A program made the translations under genes and the position numbers. Positions 45,573 to 57,867 of a stretch of 64,000 bases of DNA are shown here, piece by piece. Source of the DNA: Cavenderia fasciculata (lineage: Eukaryota > Evosea > Eumycetozoa > Acytosteliales > Cavenderiaceae); the NCBI RefSeq assembly GCF_000203815.1, contig NW_004457737.1, positions 124,001 to 188,000 on the forward strand, written 5' to 3'. The notes below the pieces were generated by a model. It searched no databases. It saw only the letters and a program-made list of their open reading frames with translations, and was not told the DNA's origin. How positions within the stretch are numbered: the stretch's first letter is position 1; every line of letters begins with the position of its first letter.

Positions 45573-46892
45573 ATGGCAGATAATCAAGCGATATTAAATT
45601 CAGTACGACAAGCATTGGCATTGGCTAGAATAGGTGTCAATGCTGATAATAGAGGTGATTATTCTGTTGCTATTACAAACTATAGAGAAGCTTCAAATCT
45701 ATTGAATTCACCAGAGGATCTAACTGCTCTCAATGATGAGCATTATCAAGCAATGTTGGAAAAGGTGAGTTGATCGAAAAGAAGGGGAATACATAGTACC
45801 ATCATTATCATCGGTTATCGATCACACTGACTCTCTATCTATCTATCAATCTATTTTAGTCAAGGCAATATCAAGCAAGAGCAGATGTACTTGAAGCTTT
45901 ATTGTAACTATCTAATATCTATAAGCAATAACAACAACAAATATATATATGTATATATACTAACCATTATATATTATTCGTACAAAAAGAAATCAATCAA
46001 ATGGAGTTGTAAATTCACCGGCCAAAGAGAATATAGTGTTTGTTGAAGAGACACCATCAGGATTACAATCAGATCCCATTCCAGCATTTGCATCATATAA
46101 ACCATTTTGGTTGATGAGAGTATTATCAAAAACTATTACAGGTGGTGCTTATCTAACACCAAGATTATATATTCCAAAATCTGTATGGTATGTATCATTA
46201 CTAGTAGTATTATTATTATTATTATCGGTCAGTAATTAATCTTTTTTTTTTTTGAAAAGGCAACAAACAGGATGTAAATTGGTAGCAGTACAAACAAAGA
46301 TTCAAAGTTTGGCAGAAGTATCGGAATTGATTTCAAAATTAAGATCGATCGCATCTTCATCAGACTCTTCTAATCCAGTGATCGACAAAAAGAATATCGA
46401 CAATGTATCAAAAGAGATTGAATATTTTTTGTTCACAATTGGATATTATTCAGAATTCATTACATTTCCATCTATCATTTATACCAGAAGTAAAGATTGA
46501 AAAGATCAACGAAAAGAGTTGGGCTGGAAAAATGAAAAAGTTTGGTAATAGTTTGGCAAAAGGTGCCGTTAGATTGGCTCCTTCTTCAAAAATGTATATA
46601 TATCTATGATCTATGTTTCTTTCTTGTCGTACTAATATATCTTTTAAAAAGAGAGGGACAAGATTATGTAGGTCTATTAAATACAGTATTTGAGGAAAGT
46701 CAATTCCTTGAATCATGGATGAATAGTTGTGAAAGTCTAGGAAACCATAGTTTGGCAACAAGATTAAAACGTGTGGGAGAATTCTTTTCAAATGTTGTAT
46801 GCGCCTTTGTCATGAAAGATTTTACCATCATGTTGGATAGATACATGAGAAAGAGTTTACAAAGTTATATGAAATTAAAAGATATAAAATAA
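45573..46892 (+). CDS. MIT-domain protein
   Basis: Exons 45573-45764, 45860-45903, 45990-46187, 46260-46404, 46454-46593 and 46652-46892 give 319 residues. The first ~80 residues form an MIT three-helix bundle (ARIGVNADNRGDYSVAITNYREA, YQAMLEKSRQYQARADVLEALL) as in Vps4 and spartin, which bind ESCRT-III tails. The rest is a helical region with a conserved-looking block, YKPFWLMRVLSKTITGGAYL, then LYIPKSVWQQTGCKL. Its C-terminal half (DYVGLLNTVFEESQFLES) matches no domain I recognise. Most introns are standard, but the one at 46405-46453 is only 49 nt with a GTATCA donor; without it the frame breaks, so a base error there is an alternative. Role in endosomal trafficking or cytokinesis is inferred. 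Confidence 0.72.
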
Positions 46893-47350
46893 TAACCTAT
46901 AGACAACAACAACAACAACAACAAAACAATCAAAATCAATCTTGTAGAACAATAATTAATAATAACAAATATTTTATATCAATGTCCCCCCCCCCCCCCC
47001 CCACCCGACTCAACAAAACTACTACCTCAACAATCATTATCATAGTCAGAAACATACTAACGTAGCATGCACACACACCTCCATAAAGACAATTACAATC
47101 ACCAACAAAGCACCATCACCAAACTATTTATTTATTTTTGGACATTGGACCTCCTACCCATTTTTTGAAAAAGAGTTGGAGAACTCTTAATCTATCTATC
47201 TATCTAACCAACCAACATGAACAATTAACAAAACAAATAATAATAATTTATTTATTTAAATTATCTATAAATCAAATTAATAAATAACAATACACAAGTG
47301 TAAGATACAAAAGTATAACCCTTTAAATAATAAATGATTTATTTATTTAT
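46893..47350. other. Convergent intergenic region with C17 tract
   Basis: The MIT gene and the ankyrin gene end here. An uninterrupted run of 17 C lies at 46986-47002, followed by CA-rich sequence. TCTA and TTTA repeats follow. No gene is supported. Confidence 0.65.
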
Positions 47351-48699
47351 TTATTTTTTATTTTTGTTGAATGCACCAACTGATTGTAAATAATTAAAAG
47401 CTGAAGAGTTTGATCTTTCATGCTCTTCTTTGACACGATCTAAATTGATTGATTCTGGAAAGTGTTTGTGGACAAACTTGAGGATTGAGATCCAACCATT
47501 TTTGATGATACGATTATTCATTGATTTGTACTGTTTGACAAGACCATTTTCTACGAGGTACTTGGCAACTGACAAATGACCATTGGAGAGAGCTGCTTCG
47601 AGTGCCTTTTGAGTGCATCCTTCTTTACGGTTACGATGTAAAAATGATACGATAGAGAGATGACCATTTTTTGCGGCCAAGTCCATGGCATCGGTAGTTA
47701 CAACGTCTGGATTACGAGAATGAATAAATTCGACACAGGCAAGGTGACCATTCTCTGCAGCAAGAGCCATACCATTGTGTGGATCGACTTGACGACAAAG
47801 TCTGAACCCCTCGCTATAAAAGAACTTTAAAATATCCAAATGACCATAGGCAGCGGCATCATCAACAGTCTTCCATGGAACATTATTTCCTATCAAAGTT
47901 GGATAGATTCTTTGGACCCATGACAAGTTTCCTTTGATAACTGCCATATGAATTTCCTCCATACCCAATTCCCATCCATGTTCAAGTAACAATTCTACGA
48001 CTTGCCAATGTTCTCCTCTAAATGCTTCTTCCATTATCTTGGTATCTCTAACTTCACCTTTGCCAAGTTTGTTTTCAATAATGTATTTGACAATATCAAT
48101 GTTACCTTTGGAAGCAGCCAACAATAGAGTCTTTTCAGTTGTCTTTTTTGTTAATTCTACCTCTCCTCCTTCTTCTTCTTGTTCTTTTAACAATCTTTTA
48201 AACTCTTCCAAGTTACCCTCCTTTTCATTTGCAATTCCAGTTAAAGAAGAAGATGAAGATGATTCTGTAGTAGTAGTAGTAATAGTAGTTTGTGATTCCT
48301 TCTTTGTTGTCATAATCTTACTAGCACCTTCAGTTCTATTCTCTTTTAAAAAGGTAATAATATCTTGATGATTATTCTCGATAGCTCTATCCATGGCTCT
48401 CTTTGTGCAACCTTCAAGTCTGTTGAAATGGAGGAACTTGACGACATCCAATTTGCCGGCCTGACAAGCTAGATCCATGGCATTGACTGAACAAACGATA
48501 TCTGGATAACGGGTATGCAAGTATTGTAGAATATCAATATTACCAATAAAGGAAACATGATCCATCAATTCTGGGCTTGGTTCAAAATCTGGTGACCATA
48601 CCAACAGTTCTTTCAATGTTGACAAGGTTGCATTAGGTAATGAACAATATTGGTTGATTGCTTTTGATCTTTTACTCTCATCAATTAATTCTAATTGAC

Positions 48700-48732
<33 letters not shown>

Positions 48733-48805
48733 GTAAATGTTGTTTGATTGTATCCCAATCTTGTCCACTTTCAATAAGTTGTAATACTTTTGTTGTTGTA
48801 GCCAT
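47351..48805 (-). CDS. Ankyrin-repeat protein of the dictyostelid type
   Basis: A single exon of 484 residues. It carries about ten degenerate ankyrin-like repeats of the form LxxAAxxGHLxxVxFLHxxR, for example LACQAGKLDVVKFLHFNR, LAAENGHLACVEFIHSRN and LAAKNGHLSIVSFLHRNR, flanking a Ser/Thr-rich low-complexity insert near residue 170-190. The N-terminal helix (MATTTKVLQLIESGQDWDTI) resembles the leader of large ankyrin/F-box families in these amoebae and their viruses. Ankyrin repeats bind proteins; no catalytic domain is seen and no partner can be named. It is probably one member of a multigene family. Confidence 0.85.
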
Positions 48806-49314
48806 TATTATTATTATTATTATTTACTATTGTTTATATCTAGAATATATAAAACTTATATGTATGTATGTTGTATGTTGTATTGATTTACATTGTAAAC
48901 AAAGATCACTTGTATAAATAATGATAGTAAAACTGGTCCATTCTCATCTTTAGTGCTAGTTCCCCAGATAATGAGAATGAAAGACGACCTTCAACTTTGT
49001 AGATGACGGTGCTCTCTGAAACATTTTGAAAACTCGTCGAAAAAGAGATGAGAAATCCAAGTCAGAGAGATAGAAATACTGAGCTTCCCTCTTTTGAACT
49101 GGTAGTTACTATAAGTGAATATGGTTGGATCAACAATATAACACTTCTCTATTACTTGGGATTATTCATTCCTCATTTCTTCTTTAAAATTGAGTCATAT
49201 TAAATTAATTAATAAAATAACTACTTTTGGTTTTGGAAACAAATAAAATATTTGTTTATCATCATGATTGGTTTATTCAATGAGTTGGATTGTTGCGTTT
49301 GTTGAGACTTCTTT
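48806..49314. other. Intergenic region between ankyrin and HMG-CoA synthase genes
   Basis: The left part is the ankyrin gene's promoter (TTA repeats at 48808-48830). The centre holds two strong hairpins listed separately. The right end is the 3' flank of the HMG-CoA synthase gene. No coding region is supported. Confidence 0.55.
48935..49077. ncRNA. Candidate structured RNA: two consecutive hairpins
   Basis: Hairpin 1 pairs CATTCTCAT (48939-48947) with ATGAGAATG (48971-48979), nine perfect pairs over a 23-base loop, with GGTC/GACC able to close outside it. Hairpin 2 pairs CTCTCTGA (49012-49019) with TCAGAGAG (49062-49069), then an internal loop, then CTCGTC/GATGAG (49033-49038 with 49047-49052). 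An AGATGA (49001-49006) between them fits the H-box pattern ANANNA on the plus strand, so an H/ACA snoRNA is one reading; no clear ACA box follows. The strand is not certain. Confidence 0.35.
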
Positions 49315-50802
49315 CTAGATTTTCTTTAAACATTTGGCAACATTGTAAACACGACGAAGAGTAGAATAGGTACGGTCGTATTGTCTTCTACCAACATCAT
49401 CGACACGCTTCAAGTAGAAGGAATTGGGGAAGAGACTATTGACAGAGTCGGATGGAGTGTAGTCCTTGAGGTTGTGACGTTGTTCACGGAGAGTAAGGGT
49501 GGAGGTGAATTCCTCTGGAGTGACACGGGTACGGGCATCAAGACGGTTCTTGAGATCTACCTTTTGGACCATCTCCTCGATCGATGAACGAACTTTGAAA
49601 GAGAAGGCCGAGGCTGATAAACCAGAACCGTACGAGAATGTGAGGACACGCTTACCAATCAAATCCTTGCTACGCTCGTTAAAGAGTGACAACAAGCCTG
49701 AATAGGTACTGCCACAGTAGGTGTTACCGAGTTGTTTGGCCAAGAGGGTCGATGGAGCTACCTTGGTGTTATAGTCTTCCTTGGAGAGACTGATCAATGC
49801 CTTTTCCAAGTCAGTGTTAAAGTAGGTCTCTTCAGGCTTCAATGAAGCATATTGTTGAAGTGACTTGAACTTTTCTTCATTTGGATTATTTAAAAAGTCA
49901 TTGTATAACTAAGTAAGGGGAAATAAAAATAAATTTGAATCAATAAAAATTAGTCCAAGGATTTTCTTATACGGGGTGTTAAGGATTTTTTGGGATTTAC
50001 ATACCATTCTACCAAAAGATTTTTGAACCAATTTGTTGTATGGTGAATGGAAGATGGCATAGTCGACTTGAGAGAGATCGAATTTAGAGGGACTGTATTT
50101 ACGCTCAAAGGTGTTACGGTAACGACCGTAGCAGTTATCGATGGCACGGAGGTAACAAGAGATGGAGAGCTTACCGTCGACACGTGGGTACTCGGATTCC
50201 ATGTCAGGCTTGTAAAAGTCATAGACATTCTCCATGTGGACACCACGGAGACCAGACTCAAAGGTGATGGGTGCGTTTGGACCAATGAGCATGGCAACGA
50301 CACCGGCACCACCGGTTGGACGGGCTGGACCCTTTTCATAAACGGCAATATCACCGGCGACGACAATGGCGTTACGACCATCCCAGTACGAGGACTCGAT
50401 CCATTGGAGGGCATTGTGCAAGGCAGAGGTACCACCGTAGCAGGCGTTGATGGTGTCGATACCATCGATAGAGGTGTTGCCCGAGGCGGCAAAGAGATCC
50501 ATCAAAACAGTCTTGATGGATTTGGCCTTGTCAATGACAGTCTCGGTACCGACTTCAAGACGACCGATCGAGTGTGGATCAACGTTGTACTTTTCCAAGA
50601 GATTCGAGACGGCATTGAGTGACAATGAGTAAATGTCCTCACGATCACCGCAAAAGGACATATTGGTTTGGCCAAGACCGACAGTGTATTTACCGGCAGA
50701 GACTCCATCAAACTTTTCCAAATCTTCTTGGGCTACATAGGTCTTTGGAAAATAGATTTCCATTCCTAAAATACCAACATTTTCTGGTCTTGTATTATTC
50801 AT
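49315..50802 (-). CDS. hgsA: Hydroxymethylglutaryl-CoA synthase
   Basis: Exons 50802-50005 and 49908-49315 give 463 residues, the normal cytosolic length. The enzyme condenses acetyl-CoA with acetoacetyl-CoA to HMG-CoA in the mevalonate pathway. Active-site features are visible: [15 protein letters not shown] with the general-base Glu near residue 87, the acyl-accepting Cys in NACYGGTSA at residue 121, ARPTGGAG, and the His in [12 protein letters not shown]. The intron follows GRM at phase 0 and exon 2 resumes LYNDFLNNP. There is no mitochondrial leader, so it is cytosolic. Codon use is strongly biased to GCC, GTC and AAG, suggesting high expression. Dictyostelids often have two paralogues, so hgsA versus hgsB is not resolved. 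Confidence 0.93.
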
Positions 50803-53495
50803 TTTTTTAAATTAAAGTATATATAAATAGAGTGATTTAAAGTTGTAGTAAAGGTTGTTGTGATTTTAAATAGAAAAGTAAATGATCAAAAATGAACAGT
50901 CAAATTAATTTGTTGTGTTAAATATTTTTTTAAAAGAAAAAAAATAGTGTCGTTTTGAAATGATTGGTCGAATGTGTGAAGATTGAAAATCAAACAAATG
51001 TGAGATTTATGATTGATGTGTTTGGTAGGTAATGTAGCAAAGGGGTGCGGTATTTGTGTTTAAAGAGTAGAGTGATTGGTTGATATTCGTTTATCTAGTT
51101 TATCTAGTTTAAAAATGTGTAATGTATTTATATAAATATATATTATAATAATAATTTAATTGTCGAGTAGGGGTAAGTTGAACAATTAAATATAGATATA
51201 GTATATAATAATAAAATAATTTTGATTATTAAAATAGTATAGTATGTGATATAGAATAGTGAAATATTAAAATACACAAATAAAAAGATAATGAATGATT
51301 ATTATTTATTTATTTGTTTGGTTGGTTGTTGGAGAGTTATTGTAGCGTATGTGTGTGAACTGTGAGAGAGGAGATAAAAAGTGTTTTAGGTAAGAGTTAG
51401 TTGGGATGGGAAAATCTAACTCTCTCTCTTGAAAATGATAAAAAAATAAAATAAATTTAATTTAATGTTCATGGTTTCCCTCGTGAACACAAGAGAGAGA
51501 TACCCTCACCCACATGAGCCGCCTCATTGCTGGTATCAAGCGAGGAGAGATGAACAAAAATATCTTACCCTATGCCCAATTTTTCATGAAAATTTATATT
51601 AATTGGTTTCTTTAGCACACAAGAACAGTAAGAACCTCACACCCATTGCAATTGCTCTGTCTAAAAGTTAAAAATAATTGTTATTGCTCAGGAATCTGCC
51701 ACCTTTTTTGAAGCGGTCGAATCGTCTGATCATCACTATTTTGCGCATTTTTCGTTGACTCTCTGCCATAGGATAGGGGCAGTTTTCGTAAAAAAATCTC
51801 GTGCTTACCAGTGCTGCAAACCGACAAAAACGATCATCAACACATAATTATCCCAATACAGGGATGAAAGTGAATCTGTTCATTCTTGGAACCAACCATT
51901 CTCCCGACCTAATCCTATTCAAGGGGGTGGATTAAACCAAGTCATAAATTAATATTATTTTATTTAATAGAGGTTATAGATAGAATAGATAAAATTGGTT
52001 GTAGTTTATATTATTACATGCTTACTAATGAGTATTGGTAATACCATCTAAGCAAAGCTAGCAGATCCCCCCCACACGCTATTAATATTTACATAGTAAT
52101 GTGGTGAAGATGAATGAAGTTGTGGGAATGGAGGGTTTGTTATTTAGGTAGATCCATTATTGCCCATACATTGGTAAACATTTTACATCATCGTCGTCGT
52201 CACCTTTTATGGAGAATAAAAAGTCATACCAACCCTGCACATCTTATCTGCTGCATGCTGTCAAGTATGAGATTGATCCTTATATATATATATACCCTAC
52301 AAATAATACACACTTTATAAATATAAACTATATTCGTGAACGGGAAATACAAAGTTTGGTGGGTATGATTTCAAAAATATATAAAAAAATCATGTGATCA
52401 GATAGATGTATACCACTCAGATGAACTTCCGATCGCCAAAATTTGTCCGTTGAACAATCTGCAAGAAAATTTAAAAAAAATTGGTTTTTTTTGGGTTTCC
52501 CTCTCATGACTTTGCATCATCAGCAACAGCACAGCAGCTCTCCCTCTCTACACCCAACAAACCTTAAACATCATCAGTAGCACTTTAAAGAGAGAGAGAG
52601 AATCAAACTACTTTTATACGATTTATTATTATAATCAACAATAGTTGCTTGAGAGGTGCTTTTTACAAAAGTACTCGTCAAGCATTGTATAATCAACATC
52701 ATCATCACGACTCAGATATAGTATCTATCCCTTTTTTTTGATGTAAGTGTCATTTATAGATTGGGACTTCCATGATCCTAATGGAAGTAGTCACCAAAAA
52801 CACACCCACACATACACCATCAGCAAGCAGGCGGGCAGACAGCACTATAATAACCAAACTTAACCAATCAATCGATCAATCAATCAATCCATCAAATCAT
52901 CTGATCGATTTAAATCTTTCTTTGCATTGGCACCAACTATGAATCTTTGCAATAGTCATACAACATTTTTCATTATATCATACACCAATCTCTGATCATA
53001 CACTACTATTACACACACTCAACGGTTGGCGTGGGTGGGTACTAGTGTTTTTGCAACCACGATCGTGTATGGTGTAGTAGAGTAGAGAAACAATCAATGC
53101 ATTTTTAACGACAAGAAAACAAGACAATAGTTTGTAATAATCCAGAGGAGAAGACTGTTGTTGTTCTTTTTAAACAAACATCTATTAACACATAAATTAA
53201 AATCATAAAACTTTTCAGTAGAAGAGAGAGTCTCTTATTTCTTCAAACTTTTTAAAAATATCAGCTCAAACTAAACTACCTATACTATACGGACTTTATT
53301 ATTAACATACACTTTTATACTATATACAAATAGATATAAACAACTATACAACTACTATTACTATTACTATTACTACAATCAAACATTAGAATCATTATAT
53401 TACGACTACTACTAATTTGAAACAACATATATGTATAATATTACAAATACAAAGAGATAGAAGGATAGAAGAGTAAACAAAAAAAGAAAACAAAA
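50803..53495. other. 2.7 kb intergenic region between divergent HMG-CoA synthase and lis1 genes
   Basis: No protein gene is supported; ORFs at 52114-52397 are chance readings. The DNA is a mosaic of AT-rich spacer and G/C-richer patches, notably 51470-51930, which has several short hairpins (GTTCA...TGAAC near 51466-51487, CTGCC...GGCAG near 51765-51782), and 52020-52260. A perfect 8-bp hairpin lies at 52766-52788. From about 53150 the sequence is the A/C-rich leader of lis1. This is the longest unexplained stretch in the window and the best place to look for RNA genes. Confidence 0.5.
52766..52788. promoter_or_regulatory. Perfect inverted repeat upstream of lis1
   Basis: ACTTCCAT (52766-52773) pairs exactly with ATGGAAGT (52781-52788) across a 7-base loop. 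The neighbouring GAAGTAGTCACCAAAAA also appears in variant form upstream of the RapGAP gene (26267-26283). It could be a dimeric protein site; unproven. Confidence 0.4.
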
Positions 53496-54937
53496 ATGGT
53501 TCTTACAAATAAACAAAAAGAGGAATTGTAAGTTAGATAGAGAGAGAGAGAGAGAGAGAGAAGGGTAACGATGATGAATGATGATGATGAATTCAGTTAC
53601 TTATATTTGTTTTTATTTAATTTAATGTTTGTAGGAATGGAGCAATATTAGATTATTTAGAAACTTCAGGATATAATACAAGTTTGGAAGAATTTAAAAA
53701 AGAAACCAATGTAGAGATTGATCCAAAGAAGAAAGGATTATTGGAAAAGAAATGGACGTCTGTCATTAGATTACAAAAAAAGGTGATGGATTTGGAGGCA
53801 AAGGTTGTACAGTTGGAAGAGGAATTGAACGCAGGCGGACGAGGAAGTGCCGCACGTCGAGGCAAGGAGGATGCATTGCCTCGTCCACCCGAGAAACACA
53901 CACTCACAGGACATCGTAATTGTATCAATGCCGTCAGATTCCATCCATCGTTTTCACTGTTGGTGTCGGCATCTGAAGATGCCACCATGAAGGTATGGGA
54001 CTTTGACAGCGGAGAGTTTGAACGCACAATGAAGGGTCACACCAATGCAGTGCAAGACATTGATTTTGACAAGACGGGTAACGTCATGGCTTCGTGTTCG
54101 GCCGACCTTACGATTAAGCTGTGGGATTTTCAGACTTACGACAATACCAAAACACTTCATGGCCACGACCACAATGTCAGTTGTGTCAAGTTTCTCCCAA
54201 GTGGCGACCAGTTGGTCAGCTCTTCGCGTGACAAGACCATCAAGGTGTGGGAGGTGGCTACGGGCTACTGTGTCAAGACGATGACCGGCCACGAGGACTG
54301 GGTTCGTCGCATCGTCGTCTCTGAGGACGGCACTTGTATAGCTAGTTGTAGTTCGGATCAAACTGCGCGTCTCTGGAATTTGGCCAAGGGCGAGTGTATA
54401 ATGACTTTTAGAGAACACAGTCATGTCGTCGAATGTGTTGCCTTTTCACCGGCAAACATTGTAGAAATTCCAGGTTCTCTCCTCTCTACTGCAGAGGGAA
54501 GAACGAGGGCTAAAGTTGGTGCTGGTGGTACTTCATTTGGTCAATCAGGTTATTTGGCTACAGGTTCAAGAGATAAAACTATAAAGATTTGGGAAATTGC
54601 AACTGGTCGTTGTTTACAAACTTATGTAAGAAATAGATAAAACAAAAAGAATAATAGATGATTAATATTTTATTTATTTCTATTTATTTGTATTTATTTC
54701 TAGATTGGACATGATAATTGGGTAAGATCAGTTAGATTCCACCCATGCGGAAAGTATTTATTAAGTGTTGGGGATGATAAAACAATCAGAGTTTGGGATA
54801 TTGCACAGGGAAGATGTATAAAAACTATAAACGATGCTCATAGTCATTTTGTATCATGTTTAGATTTTTGTTCACATAATCCTCATATTGCTACAGGAGG
54901 TGTAGATGATGTTATTAAAGTTTGGAAATTAGGTTAA
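53496..54937 (+). CDS. lis1: LIS1 (PAFAH1B1) dynein regulator
   Basis: Exons 53496-53527, 53635-54625 and 54704-54937 give 418 residues, close to the family's usual ~410. The N-terminus [24 protein letters not shown] is a LisH dimerisation motif, followed by a short coiled coil ([21 protein letters not shown]) and seven WD40 repeats from about residue 97 to the end ([14 protein letters not shown] to [10 protein letters not shown]). LIS1 binds cytoplasmic dynein and Nudel and is needed for centrosome positioning, Golgi organisation and nuclear movement. The final repeat contains [12 protein letters not shown], a hallmark of LIS1. Codon bias toward G/C in the middle exon suggests strong expression. 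Confidence 0.96.
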
Positions 54938-55034
54938 TAAATAATTAGATTAAAAAAATAAATTTAAATATTATAAAAATCAAAACAAACAACAAATCAA
55001 ATACAATCATATATTTTGTGTAATTTAATTTAAT

Positions 55035-57867
55035 TTATTTCAAATCCATTGGTTGATTTGTAGTATTATCAGTATTGTTATTATTAATATTAATATTTTC
55101 AATGATTGGTTGTTGAATTGGTTGAATATTTGGATTATTTAAAGTAATAGTTTGTTGTTGTTGTTTTTTATCTTGTCTTGATTGTTTAATGTTTGAATAT
55201 AATTTATGATACATTAATTCATCCTTTTTAGAAACTGATGGTTTGGTCTTGGTGAGTGCATAGTCAAAATCGGCCATTGAAACGGGTGACATGACATGGT
55301 TGGCTGTGGCAGTCGATGTTTTGGGATTGCTTTGAAGAGCATCAAATCCTCTGTCCAAGGCAGACATACCGGCTTCTTTGACAAGGAGCGATAGATCGGC
55401 ACCTGAAAAGGCCTCACAACGTTGGTCGTGGGCAACAGTCTCGAGATTAATGTCTTGGCCAAGTGGAATCTTGTTGGTGAGCGTACGGAGAATATCGACA
55501 CGTTCTTGGGGTGTTGGTAGTGGAACGTAGAGGAGTTTGTCGAGACGTCCGGGACGGAGCATAGCCTGATCGATAATATCGGGTCTGTTGGTGGCAGCGA
55601 CGATAAACACTTCACTACGTTTCTCGAGACCGTCCATTTCGGTGAGCAGTTGGTTGACGACACGCTCGGTGGCTTGGCTACCCTCGGACCCACGCTTGGG
55701 TGCAAGAGCATCAAACTCATCGAAAAAGATGACGCATGGTGCCGACGCAGAGGCACGTGAAAACACTTGACGCACAGCACGTTCAGACTCACCGACATAC
55801 TTGTTGAGTAGTTCCGGTCCCTTGACAGAGATAAAGTTGGCTTGACATTCTGCAGCGACGGCCTTGGCGAGCAAGGTCTTACCACAACCTGGTGGGCCGT
55901 ACATGAGTACACCGGCAGGTGAGTCAATACCCATCTTTTTGTAGATACCTGGGTATTTGATGGGACGGAGAATAGTCTTGGTCAACTCTTCTCTAATGCC
56001 AGTTAGAGCACCAATATCCTCCCAAGTAACGTTGGGAATAGTGGCAAAACCTTCACGTTTGGCAGAGGGTTGTACCTTTTTAGTTGCCTTTTTGAAATCG
56101 TCCATTTCAATGTACATGTTTTCCAACTGTTCCTTGCTCAGCGGTGTCTTCATGTCTTTGAGGAAATCAACGACCGACATGCCCGATGTTCCAGCACTGG
56201 CAATAGCAGCACCAAGAGCACTGGCGACACCATCTACACCCAAACCGGTACCAGACATTTGGTCAAACACACGGATAATGGAAAAGGTGGCAGCTTCTTG
56301 TGCAAGTAGATTGAGATCAGCACCGACATACCCTGGTGTAAGACTAGATATCTCTTCATAGTCAAATCCAGCAGCCAATCTCATCTTTCTAGTGATGACT
56401 TGTAGGATACGTGAACGTGCAGCTTGATCAGGTACACCCAATGTAATCTCCTTGTCGAATCTACCACCCATACGTAAAGCAGGATCCAATGATTCAGGTC
56501 TACTTGTTGCACCAATTACAACAATATGTCCTTTTTTAACGGGTACTGGTACAGATACATCTCCATTATTCTCATCGAAATCCAAATCATCTTCTTGTTT
56601 TGTTGGAGTATTACCTTTTGATTGTAGGGTAAGAGAATCCATACAAGTAAGGAGTTGAGCAACGATACGACGTTCCATTTCCTTTGAGGCATTTTCACGT
56701 TTTGGTGCAATTGCATCGATTTCATCGATGAATACTATACATGGTGATTGTTCGACGGCACTAGCAAACAATTGTCTAATCTTTGCTTCAGACTCTCCAG
56801 ACATACCACTAGTAATTTCTGGGGCACTAATTGAAATGAGTGGTACCTTGAGTTCACCAGCAATACAGTTTGCCAACAATGTCTTTCCACATCCAGGTGG
56901 TCCATGCAACAAGATACCCCTTGGAGGTTCAACACCCAAATGAAGATAGATTTCAGGATGTGATAGTGGGAATTCAATTTGTTGTCTAATCTCTTTAATA
57001 ACATGTTCCAATCCACCAATACAACTAAAATCAACATTTGGTACAACTCCAATTCTATTTAAATCATTATTATTACCATTTGATGATGAAGAAGATGATG
57101 ATTGTGATATTGATTTTCTTGGTTTCTTTTTACCAAGTCCATTATTATCATTTTGATTATTATTATTATTATTTTGATTGTTATTATTATTTTGTTGATT
57201 ATTATTTTTGTTATTATTATTATTATTATTGTTGTCTCTATTTCTTTTACCATTTTGATTTTGTGAAGTAGCAGTTGATAAAGGAATGAAATCTTCTTCT
57301 TTGTATTGTATGGTTGATGATACTTGTTTATATTTATCTGTTAATCTATTGTTAAGTGAGCTACCAGCAGCAGTGTTACCAGTGGTTGCTGATTTAACAG
57401 GAGTACTAGTATCCATTTTATCATCTTGTTGACTATTATTATTATTACTATTACTACTATTATCATCATCTTCAATAAGTACTACTTGTTGATCTTGTTG
57501 TTGTTGTTGTTGTTGTTGTTGATCTTGATCACCTTGATCACCACTTTCTACTTGGTCATCATCTTCTGCATCTTCATTATCAGCAGCTCTTGCCAACATT
57601 ACCTCGACAGCTTTAGAATCAATCAATCAAACAAATATATTAGAGATAATGATCATTCATCACTTTATATTCTATATTCTACATACCTCTTTCAACAATA
57701 ATTTGAAATGCTTTAGCAGGTTTTCTATTGTATTCACTATACTTTTGCCTAAGAGCATTGGAGATCTCGTCAACATCTACAAACTCTGAATTGTCGAAAT
57801 CGAGCGCTTCAATTCTTTCAATTAATTTGTTATCTATGTTTTGTGATGGTCTCTTTTTAATAACCAT
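55035..57867 (-). CDS. NVL-type AAA ATPase (two AAA domains), ribosome biogenesis
   Basis: Exons 57867-57687 and 57610-55035 give 918 residues; the join reads VER|AVEVMLARAAD. The N-terminal helical domain (LIERIEALDF, DVDEISNALRQKY, YNRKPAKAFQIIVER) matches NVL/Rix7 and differs from the CDC48 N domain. An acidic, Gln/Asn-rich linker follows. AAA domain 1 has HGPPGCGKTLLANC and VFIDEIDAIAPKR; domain 2 has YGPPGCGKTLLAKA, FFDEFDALAPKRG and the arginine-finger region NRPDIIDQAMLRPGRLDKL. NVL/Rix7 strips assembly factors from pre-60S ribosomes in the nucleolus. Both Walker A and B motifs are intact. The C-terminal tail is Asn/Gln-rich and species-specific. Confidence 0.88.

Noticed and set aside
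52114-52397. Two overlapping ORFs of about 65 residues
   Set aside because: No domain, no codon bias, no splice-linked neighbours; chance readings in a long spacer.
55588-56943. Plus-strand ORFs opposite the NVL gene, and similar ones opposite HMG-CoA synthase and mvd
   Set aside because: They arise from G/C-biased codons of the real minus-strand genes and show no protein family features.
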